64,000 bases of DNA, from NCBI GenBank assembly GCA_003389215.1, contig QQVP01000055.1, forward strand, positions 62,001-126,000. The letters are read 5' to 3'. Every line of letters begins with the position of its first letter. The first letter of the stretch is position 1. The position numbers and the translations under genes are program-made. This document shows, in pieces, positions 17,674 through 26,294 of this stretch. The notes under the pieces are model-generated. The model worked only from the letters and a program-made list of their open reading frames with translations. It searched no databases and was not told the DNA's origin. Source of the DNA: Planctomycetota bacterium. Lineage in GTDB: Bacteria > Planctomycetota > Planctomycetia > Pirellulales > UBA7805.

Positions 17674-20058
17674 ATGGGTCTCGCATCAGCACTTAGTACC
17701 GCCCTCACGGGACTGACGGCGGCCGAAACGACGATCGACGTCGTGGGCAACAACGTGGCCAACTCGAACACGGTCGGCTTCAAGGCCTCCGAGGCGGTGT
17801 TTGCCACCCAGTTCCTGCAAACCCAGGGTCTCGGCTCGTCGCCCACGGCGACGCGTGGTGGTGTCAATCCGCGACAAATCGGCTTGGGTACCAAGGTTGC
17901 CGAAATCTCACCCGACTTCCAACAGGGTACGATCGAGATTAGCTCGAATCCGTCCGACCTCGCGATTCAGGGCGACGGCTTTTTCATCGTGCAGGGCCTC
18001 CAGGGAGAGCAGCTCTACACCCGCAACGGGCTGTTCAAGACCAACTCGCAAAACGAGCTGGTCACGATCAACGGCCAGCGACTGCTGGGGCAGGGGATCG
18101 ACGAGAATTTCGAAATCCAGACCACGGAAGAACTGGTCCCGCTGACCATCCCGTTGGGTGCCTCGGCCGTTGCCCAGGCAACCGAGAACGTCTTCCTGGA
18201 AGGCACCTTTACGCCGACCGGCGACGTTGCCACGCTGGAAGAGATCATTCAGTCGCAGGTGCTCAGCGACGGCACCGTCGAGGTGCCGGCCGACCTGTCC
18301 GACAGCGACGTCGCGGGCATCGGTGCGCCGGATGTCTCGACCTCGACCACAAGCATTTTCGGAGCTGGCAGCGTTCCGGCCGGCACTTACAATTACAAAG
18401 TCGCCTGGGTCGACGCCGATGGCAATGAAGGCCCGCCCTCCGCGGCGTTTGGTGCGATCACGATCGGCGGCGCTAGTGAGATTCAGCTGTCTGGCGTGCC
18501 GACTGCGACCGGCGACTTTACTTCGTACAACCTCTACCGCTCGGACGCCACCGGTGGCGGCACGTATACGCTGGTGGCCGCGGGACAAACGACGGCGTCG
18601 CCCACCGACAACGCGGCTGCCGGCACGACGGCGCTCGATGAGTCGACGCTGGCCCAGGCCAACTACTCGTATTACGTCACGTTCTACGACAGCACGGCGA
18701 CCGGACTGGAAAGCCGACCGACCCAGCTGATTGGACCCGAGTCGATCACGATCACCGGCTCGCGAATTCGTATCGAGAACCTTCCCCAGCCGACCAGCGG
18801 CGGCGACTTCGATTCGATTCGAATCTATCGCAATCTCTCGAGCGACGACGATTCGTTCCATCTGCTGACGACGCTCTCGGCCGGCCAAACGTCGTACATC
18901 GACGGCGCTGCCGATTCCGCCATTTCCGGCAACGCCCAAATCGATCTCGACGGTCCGGGTATTTCCTCGGGCCTCGCCCTGGTCGACGTCGTGCAACGCG
19001 ATGGCTCGACCTACTCGAACCCCTTTGTCGAGGGCACGCTCTCCTTTACGCCGCGCAAAGGCGGACGGTCGCTCGACACCAAGGAGCTGACGATCACGAC
19101 CACGACCACCGTGACCGATCTGATCGAGTTCATGGAGGAAGCCTTCGGCATTCAGGAAACGAGCCCCGACCCGAGCAACCCGATTCTCGGCAGCCCGGGC
19201 GGAACCGTGTCGAACGGGCGCCTCCTGTTCAACAGCAATCGAGGCGAGGACGCCGCGGTGGGAGTCAGCTTGTCGGCGTTCCAAATGGATGACGGCACGG
19301 GGCCCTCGTCGATCAATCTCGGCTTCAACTCGACGCAGACCGCCGACGGCGAGAGTGCCGTGGCCGACTTCGTCGTATTCGACTCGCTCGGTGTGCCGCT
19401 CACGGTGCGGGTAACTTCGGTGCTGGAGGCCCGCGACGGCAACTCGACCACGTACCGCTGGTACGCCGACTCCCGCGACAACGATCCCTCCAGCGGGGTC
19501 GGCATTGCGGTGGGAACGGGCACGGTGGTCTTCGACGGCGAAGGCAACATCCGCGAGGTGACCAACGCCACGGTGTCGGTCGACCGCGATAACGTCTCGT
19601 CGTCGTCGCCGTTGGAGTTCGAGCTCGACTTCAGTCAGATCTCCGGCCTCGCAGCGGACAACGCCTCGCTGTCGGCCTCGCGTCAGGACGGCTCGGGGGC
19701 CGGTACGCTGTCGAGTTTCATCATCGGCGAGAACGGCCGGATCAGCGGTATCTTCACGAACGGCGTGACCCGCGACCTCGGCCAGGTTCGCCTGGCACGA
19801 TTTGCCAACAACGCCGGTTTGGAACAACGCGGCGAAAACCTGTTCTCTACGGGCGTGAACTCGGGTCTGCCGATCGTCACCGACCCGGGCAGCCAGGGCT
19901 CCGGTTCGATCGTCGCCGGTGCCGTGGAACTGTCGAATACCGACATCGGCCAGAACCTGATCGAACTGATCCTGGCGTCCACCCAGTATCGTGGCAACAC
20001 ACGGGTCATCACGGCGGTTCAGGAGCTCTTCGACGAGCTGTTGGCGCTGCGTCGTTAG
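17674..20058 (+). CDS. flgE: flagellar hook protein FlgE, enlarged by an internal Fn3-like region
   Basis: This is a 794-residue protein from ATG 17674, preceded by AGGAAGG. The N-terminal rod/hook signature (ALTGLTAAETTIDVVGNNVA, NSNTVGFKASEAVFATQF) and the C-terminal coiled-coil (VELSNTDIGQNLIELILAST, FDELLALRR) define a hook protein. Typical FlgE has about 400-450 residues. The excess lies mainly at about 225-410. There, two modules with fibronectin-III-like strand patterns occur (GTYNYKVAWVDADGNEGPPS and YSYYVTFYDSTATGLESRPT), each followed by a YNLYRS- or IRIYRN-type strand. They would decorate the outer hook surface. Confidence 0.92.
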   Translation: MGLASALSTALTGLTAAETTIDVVGNNVANSNTVGFKASEAVFATQFLQTQGLGSSPTATRGGVNPRQIGLGTKVAEISPDFQQGTIEISSNPSDLAIQGDGFFIVQGLQGEQLYTRNGLFKTNSQNELVTINGQRLLGQGIDENFEIQTTEELVPLTIPLGASAVAQATENVFLEGTFTPTGDVATLEEIIQSQVLSDGTVEVPADLSDSDVAGIGAPDVSTSTTSIFGAGSVPAGTYNYKVAWVDADGNEGPPSAAFGAITIGGASEIQLSGVPTATGDFTSYNLYRSDATGGGTYTLVAAGQTTASPTDNAAAGTTALDESTLAQANYSYYVTFYDSTATGLESRPTQLIGPESITITGSRIRIENLPQPTSGGDFDSIRIYRNLSSDDDSFHLLTTLSAGQTSYIDGAADSAISGNAQIDLDGPGISSGLALVDVVQRDGSTYSNPFVEGTLSFTPRKGGRSLDTKELTITTTTTVTDLIEFMEEAFGIQETSPDPSNPILGSPGGTVSNGRLLFNSNRGEDAAVGVSLSAFQMDDGTGPSSINLGFNSTQTADGESAVADFVVFDSLGVPLTVRVTSVLEARDGNSTTYRWYADSRDNDPSSGVGIAVGTGTVVFDGEGNIREVTNATVSVDRDNVSSSSPLEFELDFSQISGLAADNASLSASRQDGSGAGTLSSFIIGENGRISGIFTNGVTRDLGQVRLARFANNAGLEQRGENLFSTGVNSGLPIVTDPGSQGSGSIVAGAVELSNTDIGQNLIELILASTQYRGNTRVITAVQELFDELLALRR

Positions 20059-20090
20059 AGTTTCCCCACGGAAAGGACGCGGACGAAGCC

Positions 20091-20303
20091 ATGATTACCT
20101 TGACCCGTTTCGGCGGCGAGCGATTCGTCCTCAACGCCGACCTGATTCGCTACATCGAAGAGCGGCCCGACACGTTCATCACGCTCGTTTCCGGCGACCG
20201 CATCGTGGTCAGCGAGCCGATGGAAGAGGTCGTTCGTCGCGCGGTGGCCTATCAGCAGTCGAAACAATTGATCCCCAACGTCCCCTCCGCGGCGACCCCC
20301 TAG
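20091..20303 (+). CDS. flbD: FlbD family flagellar protein
   Basis: This 70-residue protein opens MITLTRFGGERFVLNADLIR and continues IEERPDTFITLVSGDRIVVS and EPMEEVVRRAVAYQ, the whole FlbD (SwrD-type) family pattern. In Bacillus the homologue increases stator power; elsewhere its role is unclear. It lies between flgE and motA, the position common in operons of this type. It should not be confused with the Caulobacter sigma-54 activator of the same name. Confidence 0.9.
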   Translation: MITLTRFGGERFVLNADLIRYIEERPDTFITLVSGDRIVVSEPMEEVVRRAVAYQQSKQLIPNVPSAATP

Positions 20304-20368
20304 CGGTGGCGGCGGAGGAGGCGTCCGAACTGTAAGACATGCAGACCTAGCGACACGGAGTCTCGCGA

Positions 20369-21145
20369 ATGGACATTGCCAGCGTGGTTGGCTTGTTATT
20401 GGCCATCGGCCTGATCATCGGGGCGATCGCGATCGCCGAAGGTTCGTCCTTCGCCGCGTTCATCGACTATCCCTCGTTGATGGTCGTGGTCGGTGGGGCC
20501 ATGGCGGCCGCGCTCCTCTGCTTTCCGCTGAGGAACTTTCTCGGCGTGTTCATGGTCGTCAAGAAGGTCTTTCTGAACAAGCAGGACAACATCCCCGAGC
20601 TGATCGAAACGCTCGTGAGTCTGGCCGAGACGGCGCGTCGCGACGGGCTGTTGGCGCTGGAAGGCCGACTCGGCGAGGTCGAGGACCCCTTTGTCGTATT
20701 GGGCGTCGGCATGGCCGTCGACGGCACGCGTCCCGAGGTCATCGAAGACATCATGCGGACCGAGATCGACGCCGTCGCCACACGTCACCGAGACGGCAAA
20801 GCCGTGCTGGACCAAATGGGCCGCTTTGCCCCTGCATTCGGCATGATCGGAACCCTCATGGGCCTCATTATCATGCTCGGCAACATGGACGACCCCTCCA
20901 GCATCGGGGGCGGCATGGCGGTGGCCCTGATTACCACCCTCTACGGGGCCATCTTCTCCAATGTTTTCTTTCTTCCCATGGCAGAAAAGCTAGGTTTTAT
21001 CAGCAAACAGGAGCTGCTGGCCAAGGAAATCGCGGTCCGCGGCATCATGGCGATTCAGTCGGGTGAAAACCCGCGCGTCATCGAGCAGAAGCTGAATACG
21101 TTCGTCCCGCCGAAGTATCGGGCGGGCTCGCAGGAGGCGGCATAG
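20369..21145 (+). CDS. motA: flagellar stator protein MotA
   Basis: This 258-residue membrane protein has four hydrophobic helices: SVVGLLLAIGLIIGAIAIAE, IDYPSLMVVVGGAMAAALL, FAPAFGMIGTLMGLIIML and VALITTLYGAIFSNVFFLPM. A cytoplasmic loop of about 90 residues holds the charged residues that engage FliG. It forms the ion-driven stator with MotB, which begins 4 bp later. The start has CGGAG at proper distance. Confidence 0.94.
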   Translation: MDIASVVGLLLAIGLIIGAIAIAEGSSFAAFIDYPSLMVVVGGAMAAALLCFPLRNFLGVFMVVKKVFLNKQDNIPELIETLVSLAETARRDGLLALEGRLGEVEDPFVVLGVGMAVDGTRPEVIEDIMRTEIDAVATRHRDGKAVLDQMGRFAPAFGMIGTLMGLIIMLGNMDDPSSIGGGMAVALITTLYGAIFSNVFFLPMAEKLGFISKQELLAKEIAVRGIMAIQSGENPRVIEQKLNTFVPPKYRAGSQEAA

Positions 21146-21149
21146 ACGC

Positions 21150-21878
21150 ATGATGGAAGAAGAAGATTCTGGCGGTGGCATACCCGAGTGGGTCGTGACC
21201 TTCGGCGACATGATGTCGCTGCTGTTGACGTTTTTCATCATGTTGGTCTCGCTCAGCGAGATCAAACAGGAAGAGCTGTTTCAGGCCATGGTCGAGTCGA
21301 TGCGCCAACAATTCGGACACGACACGTCGTCAGCGTCGCTGTCGCCGGGCAAGATCCGTCCGCGCACCGCCAAGCTCATGCAGTTGGCAAGCATGGGTCG
21401 CGCCATGCGGGCCAACATCATGCAGGGCGGCAACAAGGTGAAGGCGCCCGTCGGCGACGAGTACAAAGTGGAGAACCCGCGCCCGGGACAGCGCAGCACC
21501 GTGGGGACCGTGGTCTACTTCGATCACGGACGAAACGAACTAACCAACAAGCACAAACAGCAACTGCTGAGTGCCCGTCCGCAGCTGGGCGACAAGCCGC
21601 AGCGCATCGAAGTCCGCGGACACACCTCGCGGCGGCCCCTGGCCGATAGCAGCGGGGAACTTTGGGATCGCGATCTCGCCTACGCCCGGGCCCGCGCCGT
21701 GGCCGATTACCTCGACGAAATCGGTATCAAGCGAAGCCGCATCCGCATCGCCGTGTCCGGTCAGCACGAACCGATCACCGACGCGGTGCAGCCGCAGGCC
21801 CTCGACAAGAACGACCGCGTCGAGGTCTTCTTGCTCGACGAGATCGCCGAGAGTCATCGGAAGGGAGACGCCAACTAA
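21150..21878 (+). CDS. motB: flagellar stator protein MotB
   Basis: This 242-residue protein has one N-terminal membrane helix bearing the ion-binding Asp (TFGDMMSLLLTFFIMLVSLS, Asp near residue 20). A plug and linker region follows, then an OmpA-type peptidoglycan-binding domain (IEVRGHTSRRP, DLAYARARAVADYLDEIGI, RIAVSGQHEPI, NDRVEVFLLDE). It anchors the stator to peptidoglycan. Overall length is normal. GGAGG sits 14 bp upstream of the ATG, inside the end of motA, which suggests coupling. Confidence 0.94.
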   Translation: MMEEEDSGGGIPEWVVTFGDMMSLLLTFFIMLVSLSEIKQEELFQAMVESMRQQFGHDTSSASLSPGKIRPRTAKLMQLASMGRAMRANIMQGGNKVKAPVGDEYKVENPRPGQRSTVGTVVYFDHGRNELTNKHKQQLLSARPQLGDKPQRIEVRGHTSRRPLADSSGELWDRDLAYARARAVADYLDEIGIKRSRIRIAVSGQHEPITDAVQPQALDKNDRVEVFLLDEIAESHRKGDAN

Positions 21879-21942
21879 GCGGAACAAGGACGAAGGATCG
21901 AGACGCACACGAATCCGTTAGCTAGCGATTGAGCAAAAGACC

Positions 21943-22521
21943 ATGGCCGAAAACGAACCGAATCAAACCGCCACCGATTCCGCCGAGGAAACTGCCAGCG
22001 GTGCTGGCAAGTCGCGCAAGCTGATCGCGATTGTTGTCGTACTGCTGGCCGTCGCCTTGAACTTGGGGCTGGCCTACGCCTTCATTCCTTCGCGCGACGA
22101 CACCGAGGCTCAGAAACGCGCCATCGCCGGCCTGGAACACGACCTGATCGCCGAAGAAGGTGCGGAAAACGCCGAAGAAGAAGCGCTGGCCGCCGACGTC
22201 ACCTTGGTCGAGGAGATGCTTGGCGAGTTCAACATCAGCGCCTTTCAGCCGCTCTCCAGTACCACAATCCGCATCGACTTCAAACTGTGGGGGCTCGTGG
22301 CGGACGGGGAAATCCAGGAATTTCGGGCACAATACGCCAAGAACGAGAATCGGATAAGGGAACAGATTCTCATCACCATGCGAAGCGCCGATATCGACGA
22401 TCTCAGCGAAGCCGGGTTGGGCTTGATCAAGAGGAAGATTCTTGACAAAAGTAACCGCCTTTTGGACAAGCCGTATGTGCGGTCGGTCCACTTCAGCGAG
22501 TTCTCCTTTGTCGAACAGTAG
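21943..22521 (+). CDS. fliL: flagellar basal body-associated protein FliL
   Basis: This 192-residue protein has one membrane helix (LIAIVVVLLAVALNLGLAYA) and a periplasmic FliL domain (FNISAFQPLSSTTIRIDFKL, ENRIREQILITMRSADIDDL, RKILDKSNRLLDKPYVRSVH, FSEFSFVEQ). FliL rings surround stator units and stabilise them. It is followed directly by fliN, with no fliM between. Confidence 0.88.
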   Translation: MAENEPNQTATDSAEETASGAGKSRKLIAIVVVLLAVALNLGLAYAFIPSRDDTEAQKRAIAGLEHDLIAEEGAENAEEEALAADVTLVEEMLGEFNISAFQPLSSTTIRIDFKLWGLVADGEIQEFRAQYAKNENRIREQILITMRSADIDDLSEAGLGLIKRKILDKSNRLLDKPYVRSVHFSEFSFVEQ

Positions 22522-22623
22522 GCCGTCGAACCATCAGGCCGTCGATCAGGAGCTCGCGAAGACAAGTCGAAACGGTTGGCACGGCGTCGACCCGTGCCGA
22601 AGACAGCCAAGGAAGGCAGTCAC

Positions 22624-23172
22624 GTGGCAGACGATGCCCAAAACCTGAGTCAGGATGAGATCGAAAGTCTGCTCGGCGGTGGTGGTCCTTCCACGCCTGC
22701 CGCGAGCGAAGCCGGGCCCGAGGCTGCCAGCGGTCCTGCCCCGGCGGTCGGTAGTTCGGCTGCGGACAAGCCGGAGGTCGACGGCATCGCCGGCGGCGAC
22801 ATGGAGCTGCTGCTCAATCAGGCCGAAGAGGCGTTGGCCTCGGTCGACGAAACTTCTTCGGCGCCCCCGGCGAAGCCGTTCGAGCTAAAGGATCTCGGCG
22901 GAGCTCCCGCCTCGACGGAAGCCGCGACCATCGAACTTGTGCGCGACGTCGAGCTCGATGTTTCCATCGAGTTGGGTCGCACGCACATGTACCTCGAAGA
23001 GGTGCTCAAGCTTCGCAAAGGCTCGGTGGTACCGCTCGACAAATTGGCGGGCGATCACGTCGACGTCTATGTCAACGGGCGACTGGTTGCCCGTGGCGAA
23101 GTCCTTGTCCTCAACGATAACTTTTGCGTGCGCGTCGCCGAGCTCTTGGCCGGCGAAGCAGCGCCCGTTTAG
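22624..23172 (+). CDS. fliN: flagellar motor switch protein FliN with a FliM/FliY-like N-terminal peptide
   Basis: This 182-residue protein starts at GTG 22624 with AAGGAAGG upstream; an upstream TTG has no such support. Residues 7-18 read NLSQDEIESLLGGGG-like, matching the CheY-binding peptide at the N-terminus of FliM and FliY. A Pro/Ala-rich linker then leads to a C-terminal SpoA domain (LVRDVELDVSIELGRTHMYL, LKLRKGSVVPLDKLAGDHVD, VNGRLVARGEVLVLNDNFCV). Classical FliN lacks the peptide, and FliY has an additional CheC-like domain that is absent here. It forms the base of the C-ring. Fliobase-type naming as FliN is the safest. Confidence 0.9.
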   Translation: MADDAQNLSQDEIESLLGGGGPSTPAASEAGPEAASGPAPAVGSSAADKPEVDGIAGGDMELLLNQAEEALASVDETSSAPPAKPFELKDLGGAPASTEAATIELVRDVELDVSIELGRTHMYLEEVLKLRKGSVVPLDKLAGDHVDVYVNGRLVARGEVLVLNDNFCVRVAELLAGEAAPV

Positions 23173-23274
23173 CCAACCGGTCGTCCACCGCCTCACGACG
23201 GCCACCCCCCACACAACCTCGCCAGCGACCCGAGTTCCCCCGCGACCCGACCCACCCCCCTAGGAAGTGCACGG

Positions 23275-23964
23275 ATGCCTTCTCTGGCCCGCGTCTTGCT
23301 GTTGACCGCAGCGATCGCGCTCGTCCCGCTGTCTGCCGCCGAAGCGCAGCGAACCGCCGCTGCGCTGCCGCCTCTGGAAGCTCAGCTAACCGAGCAAGTG
23401 CCACCGCCCGCCAAAGCGCCCTTGGCGGGTGAAGCGGCCGTTTCCCCAGCGCCGTCGGGTATTCCGATTCGCCGACCCGCGAGCGCCGAAGGCGATTCCG
23501 CAGCGACCGCCAGCCGCTTGCCCTCGCTGGCCACGATCTTCGGCAGCCTGGGCTTGGTGTTGGCGGCGTTCTTCGTGCTCGCGTGGCTAACCAAGCGCGG
23601 CATGCCTCAGAACCTGGGCCTCTTGCCGAAGGAGGTTCTCGAGGTGATGGGACGCGCCCCGCTCGCTCAGCGGCAGTACGTTCATCTGCTGCGCTGCGGC
23701 AACCGGTTGTTGCTGGTGTCGGTTTCACCCGCGGGAGCGGAAACGCTCAGCGAAATCACCGACCCTGTGGAAGTCGACCGGTTGACCGGCCTTTGCCAGC
23801 AGCAGCGCAGCGACAGCGTGTCGGCTAGCTTCCGCAACGTGCTGCAACAGTTCGGCCGCGACAAGAAACTCGACGCGGCGTCTGCGATCGACGACACCGG
23901 TGGCCGAGCGGCGAACGACCCTCACGCACCCGGTCGGACGCGGGAGGAAGCCCATGCGGCCTGA
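23275..23964 (+). CDS. fliO: flagellar biosynthetic protein FliO
   Basis: This is a 229-residue protein. A cleavable-looking signal ([20 protein letters not shown]) is followed by a Pro/Ala-rich stretch and one membrane helix ([20 protein letters not shown]). The small FliO cytoplasmic domain follows ([60 protein letters not shown]). FliO helps assemble the FliP pore. It overlaps fliP by 11 bp, which supports its identity since FliO is weakly conserved. Confidence 0.85.
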   Translation: MPSLARVLLLTAAIALVPLSAAEAQRTAAALPPLEAQLTEQVPPPAKAPLAGEAAVSPAPSGIPIRRPASAEGDSAATASRLPSLATIFGSLGLVLAAFFVLAWLTKRGMPQNLGLLPKEVLEVMGRAPLAQRQYVHLLRCGNRLLLVSVSPAGAETLSEITDPVEVDRLTGLCQQQRSDSVSASFRNVLQQFGRDKKLDAASAIDDTGGRAANDPHAPGRTREEAHAA

Positions 23965-24859
23965 GCGACGAACCCAATGCTCGCGGCCCAAGTCGCGCGA
24001 CGCGACGCGTAACGCCGACGCGCGCGCCCGCTGGCGCGAACATCCCGCGCGACGCGGCCTGGTCTGGCTGACTTTGCTGCTGGCCTGCCTGGCCATGTAC
24101 CAACCGGCCGTCGGTCAACAGGCCCCCCTGGGCGAGCTGCTCGACCCCGAGACGCCCGGCGGTCTGTTCAGCACCGGACCCGACGACTGGACCAGTCCCG
24201 ACGGGCTGAGTTCCACGTTGCAGGTCATGATCCTGCTGACGGTCATCAGCATGGCTCCCGCCGTGATGCTGATGACGACCTGTTTCGTGCGCATCGTGGT
24301 CGTGCTCGGACTGATGCGACAGGCGATCGGCACACAGCAGCTTCCCCCGGCACAAGTCATCACGTCGCTGGCGATGTTCATGTCGCTGGTGATCATGACG
24401 CCCGTCTGGCAGCAGGTCTATGACGAAGCGATCGGTCCCTACACCAATCGGGAGAAGACGGTCTCGCAGGCCTGGGAAGACGGCATCCGCCCGGTGCGTC
24501 AGTTCATGATCATGCAGATCGAGGCTACCGGAAATCGAGAGGAGGTCTGGCTGTTTCTCGACTACCTGCAGCCCGAAGGCGAAACCGACCCGGAAACCTA
24601 CGACGACGTGCCGCTCCAGGCGTTACTGCCGGCCTTCATGCTGAGCGAGCTGGAGACAGCCTTTTTGATCGGCTTTCAGATCTACATCCCCTTCGTGATC
24701 CTCGACCTGGTGATCGCCAGCGTGACGATCTCGATGGGCATGCTGATGCTGCCGCCGGTGATCATTTCGCTGCCCTTCAAGCTGTTGCTCTTTGTGTTGG
24801 TCGACGGCTGGCACCTGGTCGTCGGCATGCTGATGCAGAGCTTTCAACCCTTCTTGTGA
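23954..24859 (+). CDS. fliP: flagellar type III export pore protein FliP
   Basis: This is a 301-residue protein from ATG 23954, preceded by GGGAGGAAG inside fliO. A signal-like hydrophobic segment ([20 protein letters not shown]) is followed by core helices containing [80 protein letters not shown] and [20 protein letters not shown]. FliP is the major subunit of the FliPQR export channel. The last codons and the stop are part of a 15-bp tandem repeat. Confidence 0.95.
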   Translation: MRPERRTQCSRPKSRDATRNADARARWREHPARRGLVWLTLLLACLAMYQPAVGQQAPLGELLDPETPGGLFSTGPDDWTSPDGLSSTLQVMILLTVISMAPAVMLMTTCFVRIVVVLGLMRQAIGTQQLPPAQVITSLAMFMSLVIMTPVWQQVYDEAIGPYTNREKTVSQAWEDGIRPVRQFMIMQIEATGNREEVWLFLDYLQPEGETDPETYDDVPLQALLPAFMLSELETAFLIGFQIYIPFVILDLVIASVTISMGMLMLPPVIISLPFKLLLFVLVDGWHLVVGMLMQSFQPFL

Positions 24860-24907
24860 CGCCCCTTCTTGTGACGCCCCTTCTTGTGACGCCCCTTCTT
24901 GTGACGC
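24848..24907. repeat. 15-bp minisatellite, four perfect copies, spanning the fliP stop codon
   Basis: CCCTTCTTGTGACGC occurs four times head to tail (24848-24862, 24863-24877, 24878-24892, 24893-24907). The first copy contains the end of fliP (Pro-Phe-Leu-stop). Because the unit is 15 bp, each later copy puts another TGA in the same frame, giving four successive in-frame stops. The identity between copies points to recent slippage or active maintenance. Confidence 0.95.
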
Positions 24908-25022
24908 ACGGAGCAAGCGAACTCTCGAAGGTCAACCTGTCGCAATCGAAAGCGGAAACCCACGCGGACAACCAATCGTCGCCGCCAACCGACGAACTAC
25001 CCAACGAGCGAGAATCAGCCAA

Positions 25023-25289
25023 ATGAGTCCCGATACCGCCATCGACCTCGGCCGCGAAGCCATCGTGACCATGCTCAAGATCAGCGCCCCGGTGCTCATT
25101 GCCGGGATGGCGGTCGGTTTGTTGATCGGACTGCTGCAGGCCCTCACGCAGATCCAGGAACAGACGATTTCCTTCGTTCCCAAGATCATCGCCATGGTCC
25201 TCGTGCTTAGTTTCACGTTGCCGTGGCTCATCGAAGAAATGGTTCGCTACTCGCAGGAGCTGATCAGCCACATTCCCGACAACCTCTAG
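25023..25289 (+). CDS. fliQ: flagellar type III export protein FliQ
   Basis: This 88-residue protein has two membrane helices (VLIAGMAVGLLIGLLQALTQ and IIAMVLVLSFTLPWLIEEMV). They flank the conserved QIQEQTISFVPK loop. FliQ subunits wrap the FliP-FliR core of the export gate. Length and order (fliP-fliQ-fliR) are standard. The 163-bp gap to fliP contains the tandem repeat. Confidence 0.94.
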   Translation: MSPDTAIDLGREAIVTMLKISAPVLIAGMAVGLLIGLLQALTQIQEQTISFVPKIIAMVLVLSFTLPWLIEEMVRYSQELISHIPDNL

Positions 25290-25369
25290 GATCGGGGCGT
25301 GCCGACGGGGCAGCGGCACGTCTCGGTCCCTGAGGTCGCGGTCATTTCCCGTCGAACGGATGGCCCGAC

Positions 25370-26179
25370 ATGGCCGCTCTCTTACAACTCCAGCTCGATA
25401 AGATCCTCATCTTCACGCTCGTGCTCACCCGCATGAGTGGCCTGGTTCTCTCGGCGCCGGTGTTCGGCACGCGCGATGTGCCGCTGAACGTGCGGGCCCT
25501 GTTCGCGTTCGCGATGGCGGCCCTCGTCGCGCCGACGCAATGGCACCTCCCCTTGGAAGAACCCGCCGGAACGCTCCATTTCCTCATCTTCGTCGGCGCC
25601 GAGTTGCTGATCGGACTGACGCTCGGTCTGGGGATCACGATCCTCTTTTCGGGATTGCAGGTGGCCGGCACGATGATCGGCCGCGTCGGCGGCCTGGCGC
25701 TCTCCAACGTCTTCGACCCCACGCTGCGCGGCGAGGTCTCGCTGCACTCTCAGCTCCTGAACTACGTAACCTTGGCCGTGTTCGTGGCCATTGGCGGACA
25801 TCGCATGCTGGTGGCGGCCACGCTCGACACCTTCTCGGCACTGCCACCTGGCAGCGGCCTGATTCCGGTCGGGCTGGGCGAGATGGCTACCGAACTGGTC
25901 GCGCAGAGCTTTGCGCTGGGACTCCGAGCGTCCGCCCCGATCGTCACCGCGCTGCTGCTTTCCACGCTGGTGCTGGGCATCATCAGCCGCACGCTGCCTC
26001 AGTTGAATATCCTGGCCGTTGGATTCGGGCTGAACTCGATGATGACGATGCTCACGATGGCGGTCACGATCGCGGCCATCGCCTATCTGTTTCAAAACCA
26101 GGTCGAGCATGTCCTCGACATGATGGGAGCGGCCATCGCCGGAGCGACGCAGCGCGTCGCCAGCGGGCTGGGACCTTAA
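25370..26179 (+). CDS. fliR: flagellar type III export protein FliR
   Basis: This 269-residue multi-spanning membrane protein has the FliR patterns FTLVLTRMSGLVLSAPVFGT, VPLNVRALFAFAMAALVAP, ELLIGLTLGLGITILFSGLQ and VAGTMIGRVGGLALSNVFDP. The C-terminal helices are LSTLVLGIISRTLPQLNILA and MTMLTMAVTIAAIAYLF. It is the single-copy component of the FliP5QnR1 gate. Size is normal and fusion to FlhB, seen in some bacteria, is not present. Confidence 0.94.
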   Translation: MAALLQLQLDKILIFTLVLTRMSGLVLSAPVFGTRDVPLNVRALFAFAMAALVAPTQWHLPLEEPAGTLHFLIFVGAELLIGLTLGLGITILFSGLQVAGTMIGRVGGLALSNVFDPTLRGEVSLHSQLLNYVTLAVFVAIGGHRMLVAATLDTFSALPPGSGLIPVGLGEMATELVAQSFALGLRASAPIVTALLLSTLVLGIISRTLPQLNILAVGFGLNSMMTMLTMAVTIAAIAYLFQNQVEHVLDMMGAAIAGATQRVASGLGP

Positions 26180-26294
26180 TCATCCGCACGACCAAAGCAA
26201 GCGGCCGCGCCGTTGGGCCACGGAGCTCGCACGACGGCACCTGACATCGCGAGCGCCCTCACCTCGTCCTCCCCGTTAATCCTCCTCGAGTCGC

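Noticed and set aside
22574-22592. TTGGCAC upstream of fliN as an internal sigma-54 promoter
   Set aside because: The matching -12 position reads AC instead of GC.
24848-24907. Short repeats as a CRISPR array
   Set aside because: The 15-bp units are contiguous with no spacers and lie on a gene end.
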